From Erinaceus europaeus (Eukaryota; Chordata; Mammalia; Eulipotyphla; Erinaceidae): 64,000 nucleotides of DNA. The stretch is from contig NC_080175.1 in assembly GCF_950295315.1 (NCBI RefSeq), positions 70,431,357 to 70,495,356 of the forward strand, written 5' to 3'. Under the pieces are notes generated by a model that did not search any database, was not told the DNA's origin, and worked only from the letters and a program-made list of their open reading frames with translations. Shown piece after piece: positions 9,400-21,064 of the stretch. A program made the position numbers and the translations under genes. Position 1 is the first letter of the stretch, and every line of letters begins with the position of its first letter.

Positions 9400-12300
9400 C
9401 CCCCATTGCCCCGGGAAGCTGAATGTCCACCTTTACTCTCACCCCAGGATTTTTACTTTGGTGCCCTACTCCAGATTTAGTCAAATCCTGCTTTTAGTTA
9501 TCCCTTATGTTGATGAGTGGGATCATCCCATACTCATCTTTATCTTTCTAACTTAGCTCACTTAACATAATTCCTTCTAGCTCCATCCAAGATGGGTCAG
9601 AGAAGGTGGGTTCATTATTCTTAATAGTTGTGTAGTATTCCATTGTGTATATACCACAGCTTTCTCAACCACTATCTGTTGTTGGGCACCTGGGTTGCTT
9701 CCAGGTTTTAGCTATTATGAATTGTGCTGCTATGAACATAAGTGTACACATATCTTTTTGATTGGGCATTATGGAATCCTTGGGGTATATGACCCGGAGA
9801 GGAATTGGTGGATCATATGGAAGGTCTATGTCTAGCCATGTGAGAGTTCTCCAGACTGCTCTCCACAGAGGCTGGACCAATTTACATTCCCACCAGCAGT
9901 GCAAAAGGGTTCCTCTGTCCCCACCGCCTCTCTAATATTTGTTGCTGTTGTCCTTTTTGATGTATGCCATTCTCACAGGAGTGAGGTGGTATCTCAGTGT
10001 TGTCTTTATTTGCATTTCTCTGACAATCAGCGACCTGGAGAAAATTTTCATACGTTTGTTAGCCTTTTGGATTTCCTCTGAAGTGATTGTTTTGTTCATA
10101 TCCTCTGCCCAATTTTGGGATGGGGTGATTTGCTCTTTTTGGTGCTAAGTTTGCTGAGCTCTTTGAATATTTTGGTTATTAGTCTCTTGTCTGATGTAAG
10201 GTATGGGAAGATCTTCTCCCATTCTGTGAGGGGTCTCTTTTATTTTCTTTGGCTGCACAGAAGCTTTTCAATTTGATGTTGTCCCATTGGTTTGTTTCTG
10301 CTTTAGTCTTCCTTGCAATTGGGATTGTTTTATCAAAGATGTCCTTGAGGTTTAGGTGGGAAAGTGTTTTACCAGTGTTTTCCTCTACGTATTTGATAGT
10401 TTATGGTCTAACATCCAGGTCCTTGTCCATTTGGAGTTGATTTTTGTTTCTGGTGAGATAAGGTGGTTCAGTTTCATTCTTCAGCATGTTTCAACCCAGT
10501 TTTCCCAGCACCATTTATTGAAGAGAGCCTCCTTCCTTTATTTGGCCCCCCTTATCAAAGATTAGATGTCCATAGGTGTGGGGGTTTAGTTCTGGGCTTT
10601 CAGTTCTGTTCCACTGGTCTGTGTGCCTATTTTTGTTCCAGTACCAGGATGTTTTGATGATGATGGCCTTATAATATAGTTTGAGGTCTGGGAGTGTGAT
10701 TCCTCCATTTCTGTTTCTTTTCCTCAAGATGTTTTTGGCAATTCTAGGTGTTTTCTGATTTCAGATAAATGTGTGTAGTATTTGTTCTATACTCTAAAGG
10801 AAGCTTGGTGGAACTTTGATGGGTATCATATTAAATTTATATATTGCTCTGGGGAGAATATTCATTTTGATGATATTCTTCCAATCCATGAGTATGGGAT
10901 GTCTTTGCATTTCTTGGTATCAGTTTCTATTTCCTTGAATAGTGACTCATAGTTTTCAGTGTACAAGTCTTTCATTTCTTTGGTCAGCTTTATTCCTAGG
11001 TATTTTATTGGTTTTGCTGCAATAGTGAATGAGAGCGATTTCTGGATGTCTTCTTCTTCAGATTTACTGTTTGCATAAAAAAAAAAATCTCTGATTTTTG
11101 TACATTGATTTTGTAGCCTGACACCTTGATATATTGGCTAATAACTTCCAGTGGTTTTCTGCTGGATTCTTTAGGTTTTTTTCTATGTATACTATCATAT
11201 CATCTGCAAATAGTGAGAGCTTGACTTCTTCCCTTCTAATCTGTATTCCTTTGATTGCTTTCTCTTGCCTAATCTTGCTGTGGCAAGAACTTCAAACACT
11301 GTGTTGAAGAGTAATGGTGATAGTGGATATCCCTGTCTAGTCCCCGATCTGAGGGGGAATGCTTTCAGCTTCTGTCCATTGAGTATAATGTTGGCTGTGG
11401 GTTTGCTATATATGGATTCCACTATCTTAACAAATTTCCCATCTATTCCCATTTTTTTTTTAGGGTTTTGAGCATGAATGAGTGTTGGATTTTGTCAAAG
11501 GATTTTTCTGCAACTATTGAGATAATCATATGGTTTTTGGCTTTGCTTTTATTGATGTGGTAAATGACATTGATTGACTTACGTATGTTGAACCAGGTTT
11601 CCATTCCTGGGATAAATCACACTTGGCTGTGATGAACATTCTTTTTGATATGCTGCTGTATCCGATTGGCTAAGATCTTGTTTAATATTTTGGCATCTAT
11701 GTTCATCAGAGATATTGGTCTGCAGTTTTCCTTTTTTAGTGTGCCCTTATCTGCTTTTGGTATCAGGGTGATGTTGGCTTCCTAGCAGGTAGAAGGCAGT
11801 GTTCCTGTTTCTTCGATCTTGTGGAAAAGCTTTAGAAGTATGGGTGTTAACCGTTTCCTGAAGGTCTATTAGAATTCTTTGGGAAGCCCAGATATCTGGT
11901 CCAGGACTTTTGTTGTTGTGGAGATTCTTAATAAGTGCTTTGATTTCTTTGTCTGTTACTGGTGTATTTAGGTTGTGTCGTTCTTCTTGGTTCAATGTTG
12001 GAAGGGCATATGTTTCTAGGAGTTCTTCCATTTATTCCAGATTTTCTAGCTTGGTGGCGTGTAGTTCTTCATAGAAGTTTCACATGATTTTCTGGATTTC
12101 TGTGGTGTCAGTTGTGATATCTCCTCTATCATGTACAATTCTTTTTTTTTTATTTTATTTATTTATTCCCTTTTGTTGCCCTTGTTGTTTTATTGTTGTA
12201 GTTATTATTGTTGTTGTCATCGTTGTTGGATAGGACAGAGAGAAACGGAGAGAGGAGGGGAAGACAGAGAGGGGGAGAGAAAGATAGACACCTGCAGACC

Positions 12301-13627
12301 TGCTTCACCGCCTGTGAAGCGACTCCCCTGCAGGTGGGGAGCCGGGGTTCGAACCGGGATCCTTATGCCGGTCCTTGTGCTTTGCGCCACCTGCGCTTAA
12401 CCCGCTGTGCTACAGCCCGACTCCCTATCATGTACAATTCTATTAATTTGAGTGCTCTCCTTTTTTTCTTTTTCTTTTTTTTTTTTTAGTGAGTCTGGCT
12501 AGAAGTTTGTCAATCTTGTTTTATATTTCAAAGAACTAACATTTGACTTCATTAATCTTTTGTATGGTTCTCTAATTTTTCAATGTTGTTTATTTCTGCT
12601 CTAATTTTAGTGATTCCTGTACTTCTGGTTGCTTTAGGATTCCTTTGTTCCTCTTCCTCTAAGTCCTTAAGGCATGAAGTAAGGTTGTTTATTTGAGCTT
12701 TTTCTTATTCTTTGATATGTGATTGTATGGGTGTGAGTTTCCCTCTCAATACTGCTTTAACTGTGTCCCAAATATTTTGATGGCTTGTGTCTTCATTTTC
12801 ATTCATTTCCAGGAACATTTGAATTTCTTGCTTGAGTGTCTCTCTGAACAGTTGTTCTTAAGAAGTATGCTGTTTAGTTTCCAAAATCTGTGACTTTTAG
12901 TAATTTTCTGTTTGTTATTAAATGTTGGCTTTACTCCAGTGTGACCTGAGAAGATACTTGGGATGATTTCAATGCTCTTGAATTTATTGATGCTGTCTTT
13001 GTGGCCTAACATGTGGTCTATCCTTCTGTATGTGTTGTGAGAATTTGAAAAGAAAGTCTATTCTAGTTTTGGGGAGTGAAGAATTCTGAAAATGTCCAGG
13101 AGGCCTAATCTGTCCATCTCTTCATTTAAATCTCTCGATTCTCTGTTGATTCTCTGCTTTTTGATCTGTCTAAGTGTGAGAGTGGTATATGAAAGTATCC
13201 CACTATTATTGTATTATTATTGATGTATTTTTGTAGTTCTTTCAGTGGGTGTTTGATGTATTTAGATGGTCCCTCATTGAGTGCATAGATGTTAATAATT
13301 GTTAAGTCTTCTTGGCTGATTGATCCTCTATTCATTATGTAGTGACCTTGCTTATCTTTTATTACTTTATTTAATTTAAAATCTATTGTGTCAGAGATGA
13401 GAATGGCTGTTCCTGCCTTTTTATGGTGGTCCATTAGCCTGTATGACAGTTTTCCATCCTTTCACTTTACGTCTGTGTTTATCTTGTTGTCTCAGATGGG
13501 ATTCTTGCAAGCAACATATGGTTGGGTTATGCTTTCTGATCCATCCTCTCACTCTGTGTCTTTTGATGGGTGATTTTAAGCTATTGACATTTATTGATAT
13601 TATGGTTTTAATGTATTGTAGTGCCAT
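9400..13627 (-). pseudogene. LINE-1 ORF2 pseudogene (endonuclease-reverse transcriptase)
   Basis: ORF2p nicks target DNA and reverse-transcribes LINE-1 RNA. Its start is visible at 13627 with the typical LINE-1 EN opening (ISINVNSLKSPIKRHRV, then CCLQESHL). Further fragments in shifting frames are 13126-13434 (EN), 11747-12031, 11195-11452 (RT, '[15 protein letters not shown]'), 10515-10727 ('[14 protein letters not shown]') and 9665-9904 (C-terminus, 'MHCWWECKLVQPLW'). The RT active-site FADD is present near 11199-11214, but in another frame from the preceding block. The EN motif GDFN reads GYFH near 13190. A SINE interrupts it at 12143-12424. It is broken. The 3' limit is approximate. Confidence 0.92.
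12143..12424 (-). repeat. tRNA-derived SINE (ERI-like) nested in LINE-1 ORF2
   Basis: A canonical unit with reversed head 'gcttaacccgctgtgctaca'. A perfect 17-bp duplication, ctatcatgtacaattct, lies at 12126-12142 and 12425-12441. It is younger than the LINE-1. Confidence 0.96.
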
Positions 13628-13689
13628 TGTTCAACAATTTTTTATTTGCTCTAATATATTCCAAGTATTATGGTGATATCTTGTTTATA

Positions 13690-14588
13690 AAATGTCTTTT
13701 AGAACCTCTTTCAGGGCAGGCTTGGTGATGGTTGCCTCCTTTAACTGTTGTCTGTGTGAGAAAGTTTTGATCTCTCTATCTAGTTTGAATGAAAGTCTAG
13801 CAGGATATATTATCCTTGGTTGAAACCCCTTTTCATTCAGGGCTCGATAGATATCTTGCCATTCTCTTCTGGCTTTTAGAGTTCGAGTGGAGAAGTCTGC
13901 TGATAGTCTTATGGGTTTTCCTGTTTGTGACTTTTTGTTTTTTCTCTTGCAGCTTTTAGGATCCTTTCTTTATCTTTACTTCCTTTCATTGTAACTATGA
14001 TGTGTCTTGGTGTCTTCAGGTCTGGGTTGATTCTGTTTGGGATTCTTTTGGCCTCTTGAATCTTAATGACCTTTCTGTTGTTCAGGTCTGGGAAGTTTTC
14101 TTCTATAATTTCCTATAGAATGTTTGCTTCCCCTTCCTCTCTTCCTCTGGCTGGCCAATTATATGGATGTTACTTCTTTTGAGATCATCCCATATGTCTC
14201 TGTTGTTTTCAGTGTCTTTCAATCTCTTTTTGGAATCTTTTACCTCTTTCTTAGTTTTCTCTGGCTCATCCTCTGCCTGGCAACTTGTTTTCTGCTTCTG
14301 TTAGTCTGCTTTCCCCTCCCTCAGCTTCTTTCTTCAGTTCAGCTATTTTAGCTTTTAGTTCTCTAATTACCTCAAGGTAGCTAGTATTTTCCTTGAGGTT
14401 CTCATCTGTTGTTTCCCTAGTTTGCTAGCCTTTTCCTCCATAGTTGTCTTCTTTTCTGTGATTATTAAGTTTACTATTGCTTGCATACTTTTCTTATCTA
14501 TGGTTACTTCTGACTGATTTGTAGTTTCTTCCAGGCTCCTGTCTTCATTCATTGCAGTAGCAGTTTTATTTGCTCTTGGTTTAGCCAT
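13690..14588 (-). pseudogene. LINE-1 ORF1 pseudogene (RNA-binding protein)
   Basis: It lies between the 5' UTR and ORF2 of the large LINE-1. The first 73 codons from 14588 are open (MAKPRANKTATAMNE...), lysine- and glutamate-rich as in ORF1p N-termini and coiled coils. The rest is broken by stops. ORF1p is the nucleic-acid chaperone of LINE-1 particles. The 3' end is approximate. Confidence 0.75.
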
Positions 14589-15254
14589 TTTTTATTCATG
14601 TTTTTTTTTTATTTTTATGTTCTGTAGTTCTTCAGTTGTTGTGTTTTGAGCACAAGCCACACTGTGCTAAATACCTTTTTGACAAGTGTAGTCACCAACC
14701 TCAGAAATTACAATAGTAACTGAAACAAGGATTGAAGCAGTTTAACCAATACCAGTTAGCCAAACAATGCCTCCAGTTCAAGAAAAAATAGCAACCAAAT
14801 CAAAATGAAAAAGAAAGAGACAGGAAAAAAAGGGATAGCAAGAATAGATAATTTTTAAAATCTATTGTCCACTGTAAATTCTAGGAGTAGCAAGAGGAGA
14901 AAGGGAAATAGAGAAGAGACACACCCAAAGAGAGTCCACTCTAAGTCAGATTTCTTCCCCAAAATATTTCACAAATGTGTATCAGTGAATTCAGAAAGCA
15001 AAAGAAGGAGTAAGTAAGAAAGGAAGACAAGAATGAGAAAAAAAAGAAAAGAAAAGAAAAAAATAGCAGTGAAAGAAAAGTTGTTTTTTTTTTTTTAATT
15101 AGCTAGGAGGAGGGAAAAGGGGGAGAGTGGATAGAGGAGGTAAGTAGAGTGAAACAAGTTCCTCTCACAATGGATAGGACACCCTGTCACCTAGCAATGG
15201 AACATACACTAAAAGTTAATTTTGGTCAACCTGAAGTTGGGGTGGAAAGGGACA

Positions 15255-15257
<3 letters not shown>

Positions 15258-15301
<44 letters not shown>
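15258..15301 (+). repeat. (TA)n microsatellite
   Basis: About 22 TA units inside the LINE-1 5' UTR. Confidence 0.97.
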
Positions 15302-15304
<3 letters not shown>

Positions 15305-15819
15305 ATAATAAAATAGAACAGAGTTAAAAACCCTAACAGTGAGTCTTCAGCTTGGATGGCTCCTGATTGGCTGAGGCAGCCTGAACAAAGACAGCCAATT
15401 GTTAAAAAAACAAAACAAAACAACAATAACAAAACCCTCCAGGTAGTCTTTCCCAGTCAGGACGAGGCTCTGATTGGTCAGATATACTGTGACTCCAATT
15501 GAGCTTGAAAAGAAAAAAAACGTGCAAAGGGAATCAGATAGGAAAAGGATTAGAATCACACCCCTGGTGAGCCAGGAATCTTGGTAAAGAAAAATGTCAG
15601 CAGGGAGCCTGCTAGTTATATGGTGGGGAAAAGGGGTGCACTTCAGAAATAATAATAAAAAAATTCCTTTCTTTTTTCTCTGTTTTCTAACCCAAATTGA
15701 GCTATAGTCACCTCCTTGGTATCACACTTAGGACTCCTTAATCTCTGCCTTGCTGACAACTGGGTTTCCTACCCTTTCCAGCAGTTGTTGTCGAAACTCA
15801 CACCAGCAGCTGCCTCCAA

Positions 15820-15832
15820 GTCGCCATCTTGG
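15820..15832 (-). promoter_or_regulatory. YY1-like site at LINE-1 5' end
   Basis: The minus strand reads 'agccaagatggcgac' about 15-25 bases inside the element's 5' end. YY1 sites here are known to fix the transcription start in human LINE-1. Function in this copy is inferred. Confidence 0.6.
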
Positions 15833-16035
15833 CTCTGCCTCCTCATAACTGTTCAGATTTCTTTACAAAAAGTTTTCTTATGCTATTTTCTCTGCATAGA
15901 AGGAAATTTTACTCTGCACACAGTAAATAATGTCCTCTCTGAAAAACTGACTATTCAGAGACTTGCTCAGATTTATTTTATTTAAATCATTATTTTGTTA
16001 TTTCATATGTGATATGTGTTAGAAAGAGAGAGAGG

Positions 16036-16335
16036 GGAGTCGGGCGGTAGCGTAGCGGTTAAGTGCAGGTGGCACAAAGCACAAGGACCAGCGAGAGGAT
16101 CCTGGTTCAAGCCCCCGGCTCCCCACCTGCAGGGGAGTCGCTTCACAAGTGGTGAAGCAGGTCTGCAGGTGTCTATCTTTCTCTCCCCCTCTCTATCTCC
16201 CCCTCCTCTCTCCATTTCTCTCTGACCTATCCAACAATGAAGACATCAACAACAACAACAATAATAACTACAACAGTAAAACAACAAGGCAAAAACAAAG
16301 GGAAAATGAATAAATAAATATTTAAAAAAAAAAGA
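16036..16335 (+). repeat. tRNA-derived SINE (ERI-like)
   Basis: Head 'ggagtcgggcggtagcgtag', 'gcaggtctgcaggtgtctat', CAACAA/AATAAT tail then AAATAAATA. It landed in a GA-rich stretch: agaaagagaga precedes it and agaaagaaaga follows. Confidence 0.92.
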
Positions 16336-16339
16336 AAGA

Positions 16340-16440
16340 AAGAGGAGAGAGAGGGTGAGAGAGAAAGAATATGTTGGAAATTGAAATATCAGGCATACAA
16401 GTCCTTTGCCTTATCTGTGGAGCTATCTCTCTAGCACTCC
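16340..16440 (-). repeat. SINE remnant
   Basis: 'gagagagagggtgagagaga', then 'aggcatacaagtcctttgcc' and 'ggagctatctctctagcac' resemble the reversed core and head of an older SINE. Confidence 0.55.
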
Positions 16441-18582
<2,142 letters not shown>

Positions 18583-18589
18583 ATGTCTA

Positions 18590-19055
18590 TGTATATATAT
18601 TATCCAAAGTGATATATGAACGCCTATGCTCATAGTATTACTATTTGTAAAAGCCCAAACTTAGAAGCAAGCCAGATTCCCAACAACAGGTGAGTGCTTA
18701 AGAAACTAATGTGAAAGTAATGTTAGATATACATAATGGGACACTTCTCAGCTGTGACATAGGATGACATCTCCTTTGCCACATTTTGAAAGGAACTAGA
18801 ATTAATCATGTTAAGTCAGGAAGCTAGAATAGAAGGAGGATAAAAACTGGATGACCTCACTTGTAGGCAGTAGAACTTAAGAAAAAAAGACAACAAAAGA
18901 GATGCCAGTGTGACTCTTAGACCAATTGTGACCTATTGTAGCAGAACCAAAGACTTTAAGAGGGCCTGGTGGGAGTTTGTGGACCCAATGCACGATGGTG
19001 GAGATTAGAAACTGTCTTGGTGTGACAGCAATTGTTTTGTATATTATTATTTCTC
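18590..19055 (+). mobile_element. Old LINE-1 3' end, sense orientation
   Basis: 'attcccaacaacaggtgagt', 'cataatgggacacttctcag', 'catgttaagtcaggaagct' and 'tggatgacctcacttgtag' follow the order of a mammalian LINE-1 ORF2 end and 3' UTR. An A/purine-rich tail follows. It is the only clear plus-strand LINE-1 piece here. Confidence 0.75.
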
Positions 19056-19136
19056 AAAAAAAAAAAAGGAAGAAAAAAGAAAAAGAAAAGAAAAAGAGAA
19101 AAAGAAAAGGAAAGAAAAAAAGAAGAAGAAGAAATC
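19056..19136 (+). repeat. Purine-rich A/AG tract
   Basis: AAAG/AAAAG units after the old LINE-1 end, probably its expanded poly-A tail. Confidence 0.85.
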
Positions 19137-19144
19137 ATTGTATC

Positions 19145-19360
19145 TGGGGCTGGCAAAGCAGCTCACCTGGATAGTGCACTTATTTGTACACCTACACCTG
19201 CATTACCTAGGTCTGAACCCAGCCCCCACTGCACTGGGAGAAAATTCTGTGCTAAAGTGTCTTCTTATCTCCTTACCCCCTCCCACTCTGATTCTGTCTG
19301 AAATGTCAGCCCAGAGCAGTGAAGTCTCAATGACAAAAACAAATAAAAACTTGCAATAAT
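19145..19360 (+). repeat. tRNA-derived SINE
   Basis: 'ggggctggcaaagcagctca' head, 'gggagaaaattctgtgct', 'gtctgaaatgtcagccca', 'gagcagtgaagtctcaatga', A-rich tail. Confidence 0.8.
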
Positions 19361-19421
19361 TATAGCATTCTTTATATTAGGAGAGAGCCCATGATTTCCA
19401 CATTGCTTGTGCATACACACA

Positions 19422-19422
19422 G

Positions 19423-19450
<28 letters not shown>
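19422..19450 (+). repeat. (AC)n microsatellite
   Basis: About 14 AC units. Confidence 0.95.
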
Positions 19451-19456
<6 letters not shown>

Positions 19457-19959
19457 GGACTGACTAAAGATATTTCTTCTGTGAAAAAAACAAAGCCATA
19501 GACAGGGGAAAAAGAATTATTAACCTCACCAATGACAAGATTGTGAAGGTAAACTCTTCCCTCCCTTTCCTTTCCTGACATAAGACTGGAATATGTGGGT
19601 TTACTACTGTATAATATTTCATCAACTTTTTTTTTAAATCTAGCTTGTAATCAGGACAACTACTTGCACTCTTATTGGGAATAATCATAAAGTGAAGAAA
19701 TTTTTATTAAGATTTGGAATGAAAGTTGCAGCACAATGTAGAGCAACCATAATGAGCATTAGCAGCAAATATTCCTGTTAAAAGTTTCACTTAGACATAA
19801 ACTACATGCCATAAAATTCACCAGTATGGAGTGAAAGATTGAATAACTTATTTTAGATCCAAAATTGATAACCATTATTATAATCAAGTCAATTTTGGAA
19901 CATTTTTCTTACTTTGAAAATAAAAGCTACTATTTTTTAAGAGTTCAAGTATTTTCCTC
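19451..19959. other. Unique intronic sequence
   Basis: No gene or recognised repeat. Confidence 0.45.
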
Positions 19960-20139
19960 AGTTCCTCCATATCTCTCATTTCCCTGAAACCTTGACATTA
20001 GTAACCTACTTTATGTTTCTATAGATTTGTCTAGTCTGAATCATTAGTGTAAGTGTCTTTAATATATTTTTTGGTTTTTTGTGACTGACCTCTTTAATTA
20101 AGTATAGTGTCAATAAGATTTGTTCAGGGTATAGTATCA
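19960..20139 (-). mobile_element. Ancient LINE-1 remnant, part 1
   Basis: 'atagatttgtctagtctgaa' and 'aatcattagtgt...tttggttttttgtgactg' match the order of an old mammalian LINE-1 end. It continues at 20695 and 24010, so later elements broke it up. Confidence 0.55.
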
Positions 20140-20694
20140 GTTTTTTTTTAAATTTTTTTATTTATAAAAATGAAACATTGACTAAACCATATGATACAAG
20201 GGGTACAACTTCACACAATTCCCACCACCAGAATTCTGTATCCCATCCCCTCCCTGATAGCTATCTTATTATTTAACCTTCTGGGAGTATGGGCCAAAGG
20301 TCATTGTGGGATGCAGAAGGTGGAAGGTCTGGCTTCTGTAATTGCTTCCCCACTGAACATGGATGTTGACAGGTCAATCTATACTTCCAGCCTGTCTCTT
20401 TCCTTCCCTAGTGGGGTGGGGCTCTGGGGAAGTGGAGCTCCAGGACACATTGGTGGGGTTGTCTGTCTAGGGAAGTCTGGTTGGCATCATGCTAGCATCT
20501 GGAACCTGGTGGCTGAGAAGAGAGTTAACATACAAAGCCAAACAAATTGTTGACCAATTGTGAACCTAAAGGCTGGAATAGTGCAGATGAAGAGTTGGGG
20601 GGGGCGTCCTCCATTTTGTAGATAGCTAGTAGGCATATTTAAGTTATATTCCAATGGGCCTGTGGCTATACTTGTGGGGGTTTTTTTTGCCTGA
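20140..20694 (-). mobile_element. 5'-truncated LINE-1 3' end
   Basis: T-run, 'acacaattcccaccaccag', 'gatagctatcttattattt', 'gcagaaggtggaaggtctgg', then 'ccattttgtagatagctag', the start of the long 3' UTR variant seen at 47.2 and 53.4 kb. Flanks are the older LINE-1. No clean duplication was found. Confidence 0.88.
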
Positions 20695-20875
20695 GTATTC
20701 ATTTAATCATTATTGCTGAATAGTTTTGTGATAATACATTTTATTTGTCCTTTAACAGTTTATAGGTATTTGGATTGTTTTCTTCTTTGGAAATTATGAA
20801 TAATATTTTGTTGAAATATTTGAATACAAAACTTTTATGTATATACCTAACAAGAGAATTGCTTCATATTTTGCC
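20695..20875 (-). mobile_element. Ancient LINE-1 remnant, part 2
   Basis: 'attgctgaatagttttgtga', 'tttggattgttttcttcttt', 'ggaaattatgaataat' and 'atatacctaacaagagaat' follow the familiar old LINE-1 3' region on the minus strand. Confidence 0.65.
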
Positions 20876-20879
20876 TTTC

Positions 20880-21064
20880 TTTTTCATAAACTTTATTTTG
20901 GTGGAGTGTGAGAAAGAGACAGTGTATATGAGAGATAAGGAGACACACTAGTATCACTGTTCCATAGCTTTGAAGCTCCCTCCCTGGCCTTGCATGTGAG
21001 GACCAAGATCTTGTACAAGAATCCTTGTCATGGTAATATGTGTATGCTACCAGGTTTATCACCA
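20880..21064 (-). repeat. tRNA-derived SINE
   Basis: 'gagaaagagacagtgtatat', 'gaagctccctccctggcctt', 'aagaatccttgtcatggtaa', 'gtatgctaccaggtttatca' as reversed head. Confidence 0.65.

Larger units (their letters stand above)
8179..15846 (-). mobile_element. Near full-length LINE-1 with target-site duplication
   Basis: The order read on the minus strand is 5' UTR (about 14589-15846), ORF1, ORF2, 3' UTR, short A-run. A perfect 15-bp duplication, aactgttcagatttc, flanks it at 8164-8178 and 15847-15861. About 20 bases from the 5' end the minus strand reads 'gccaagatggcgac', a YY1-type site like that used by other mammalian LINE-1 promoters. It is about 7.67 kb long, of which about 0.3 kb is a nested SINE. 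ORF1 and ORF2 carry stops and frameshifts, so it looks immobile. It lies antisense to NAALADL2. Confidence 0.93.

Noticed and set aside
16036..16110. tRNA-like heads of SINEs as tRNA genes
   Set aside because: They recur in dozens of diverged copies with SINE bodies and lack a full cloverleaf.
19032..19301. Lysine-rich small protein
   Set aside because: It is the A/AG-rich LINE-1 tail running into a SINE.
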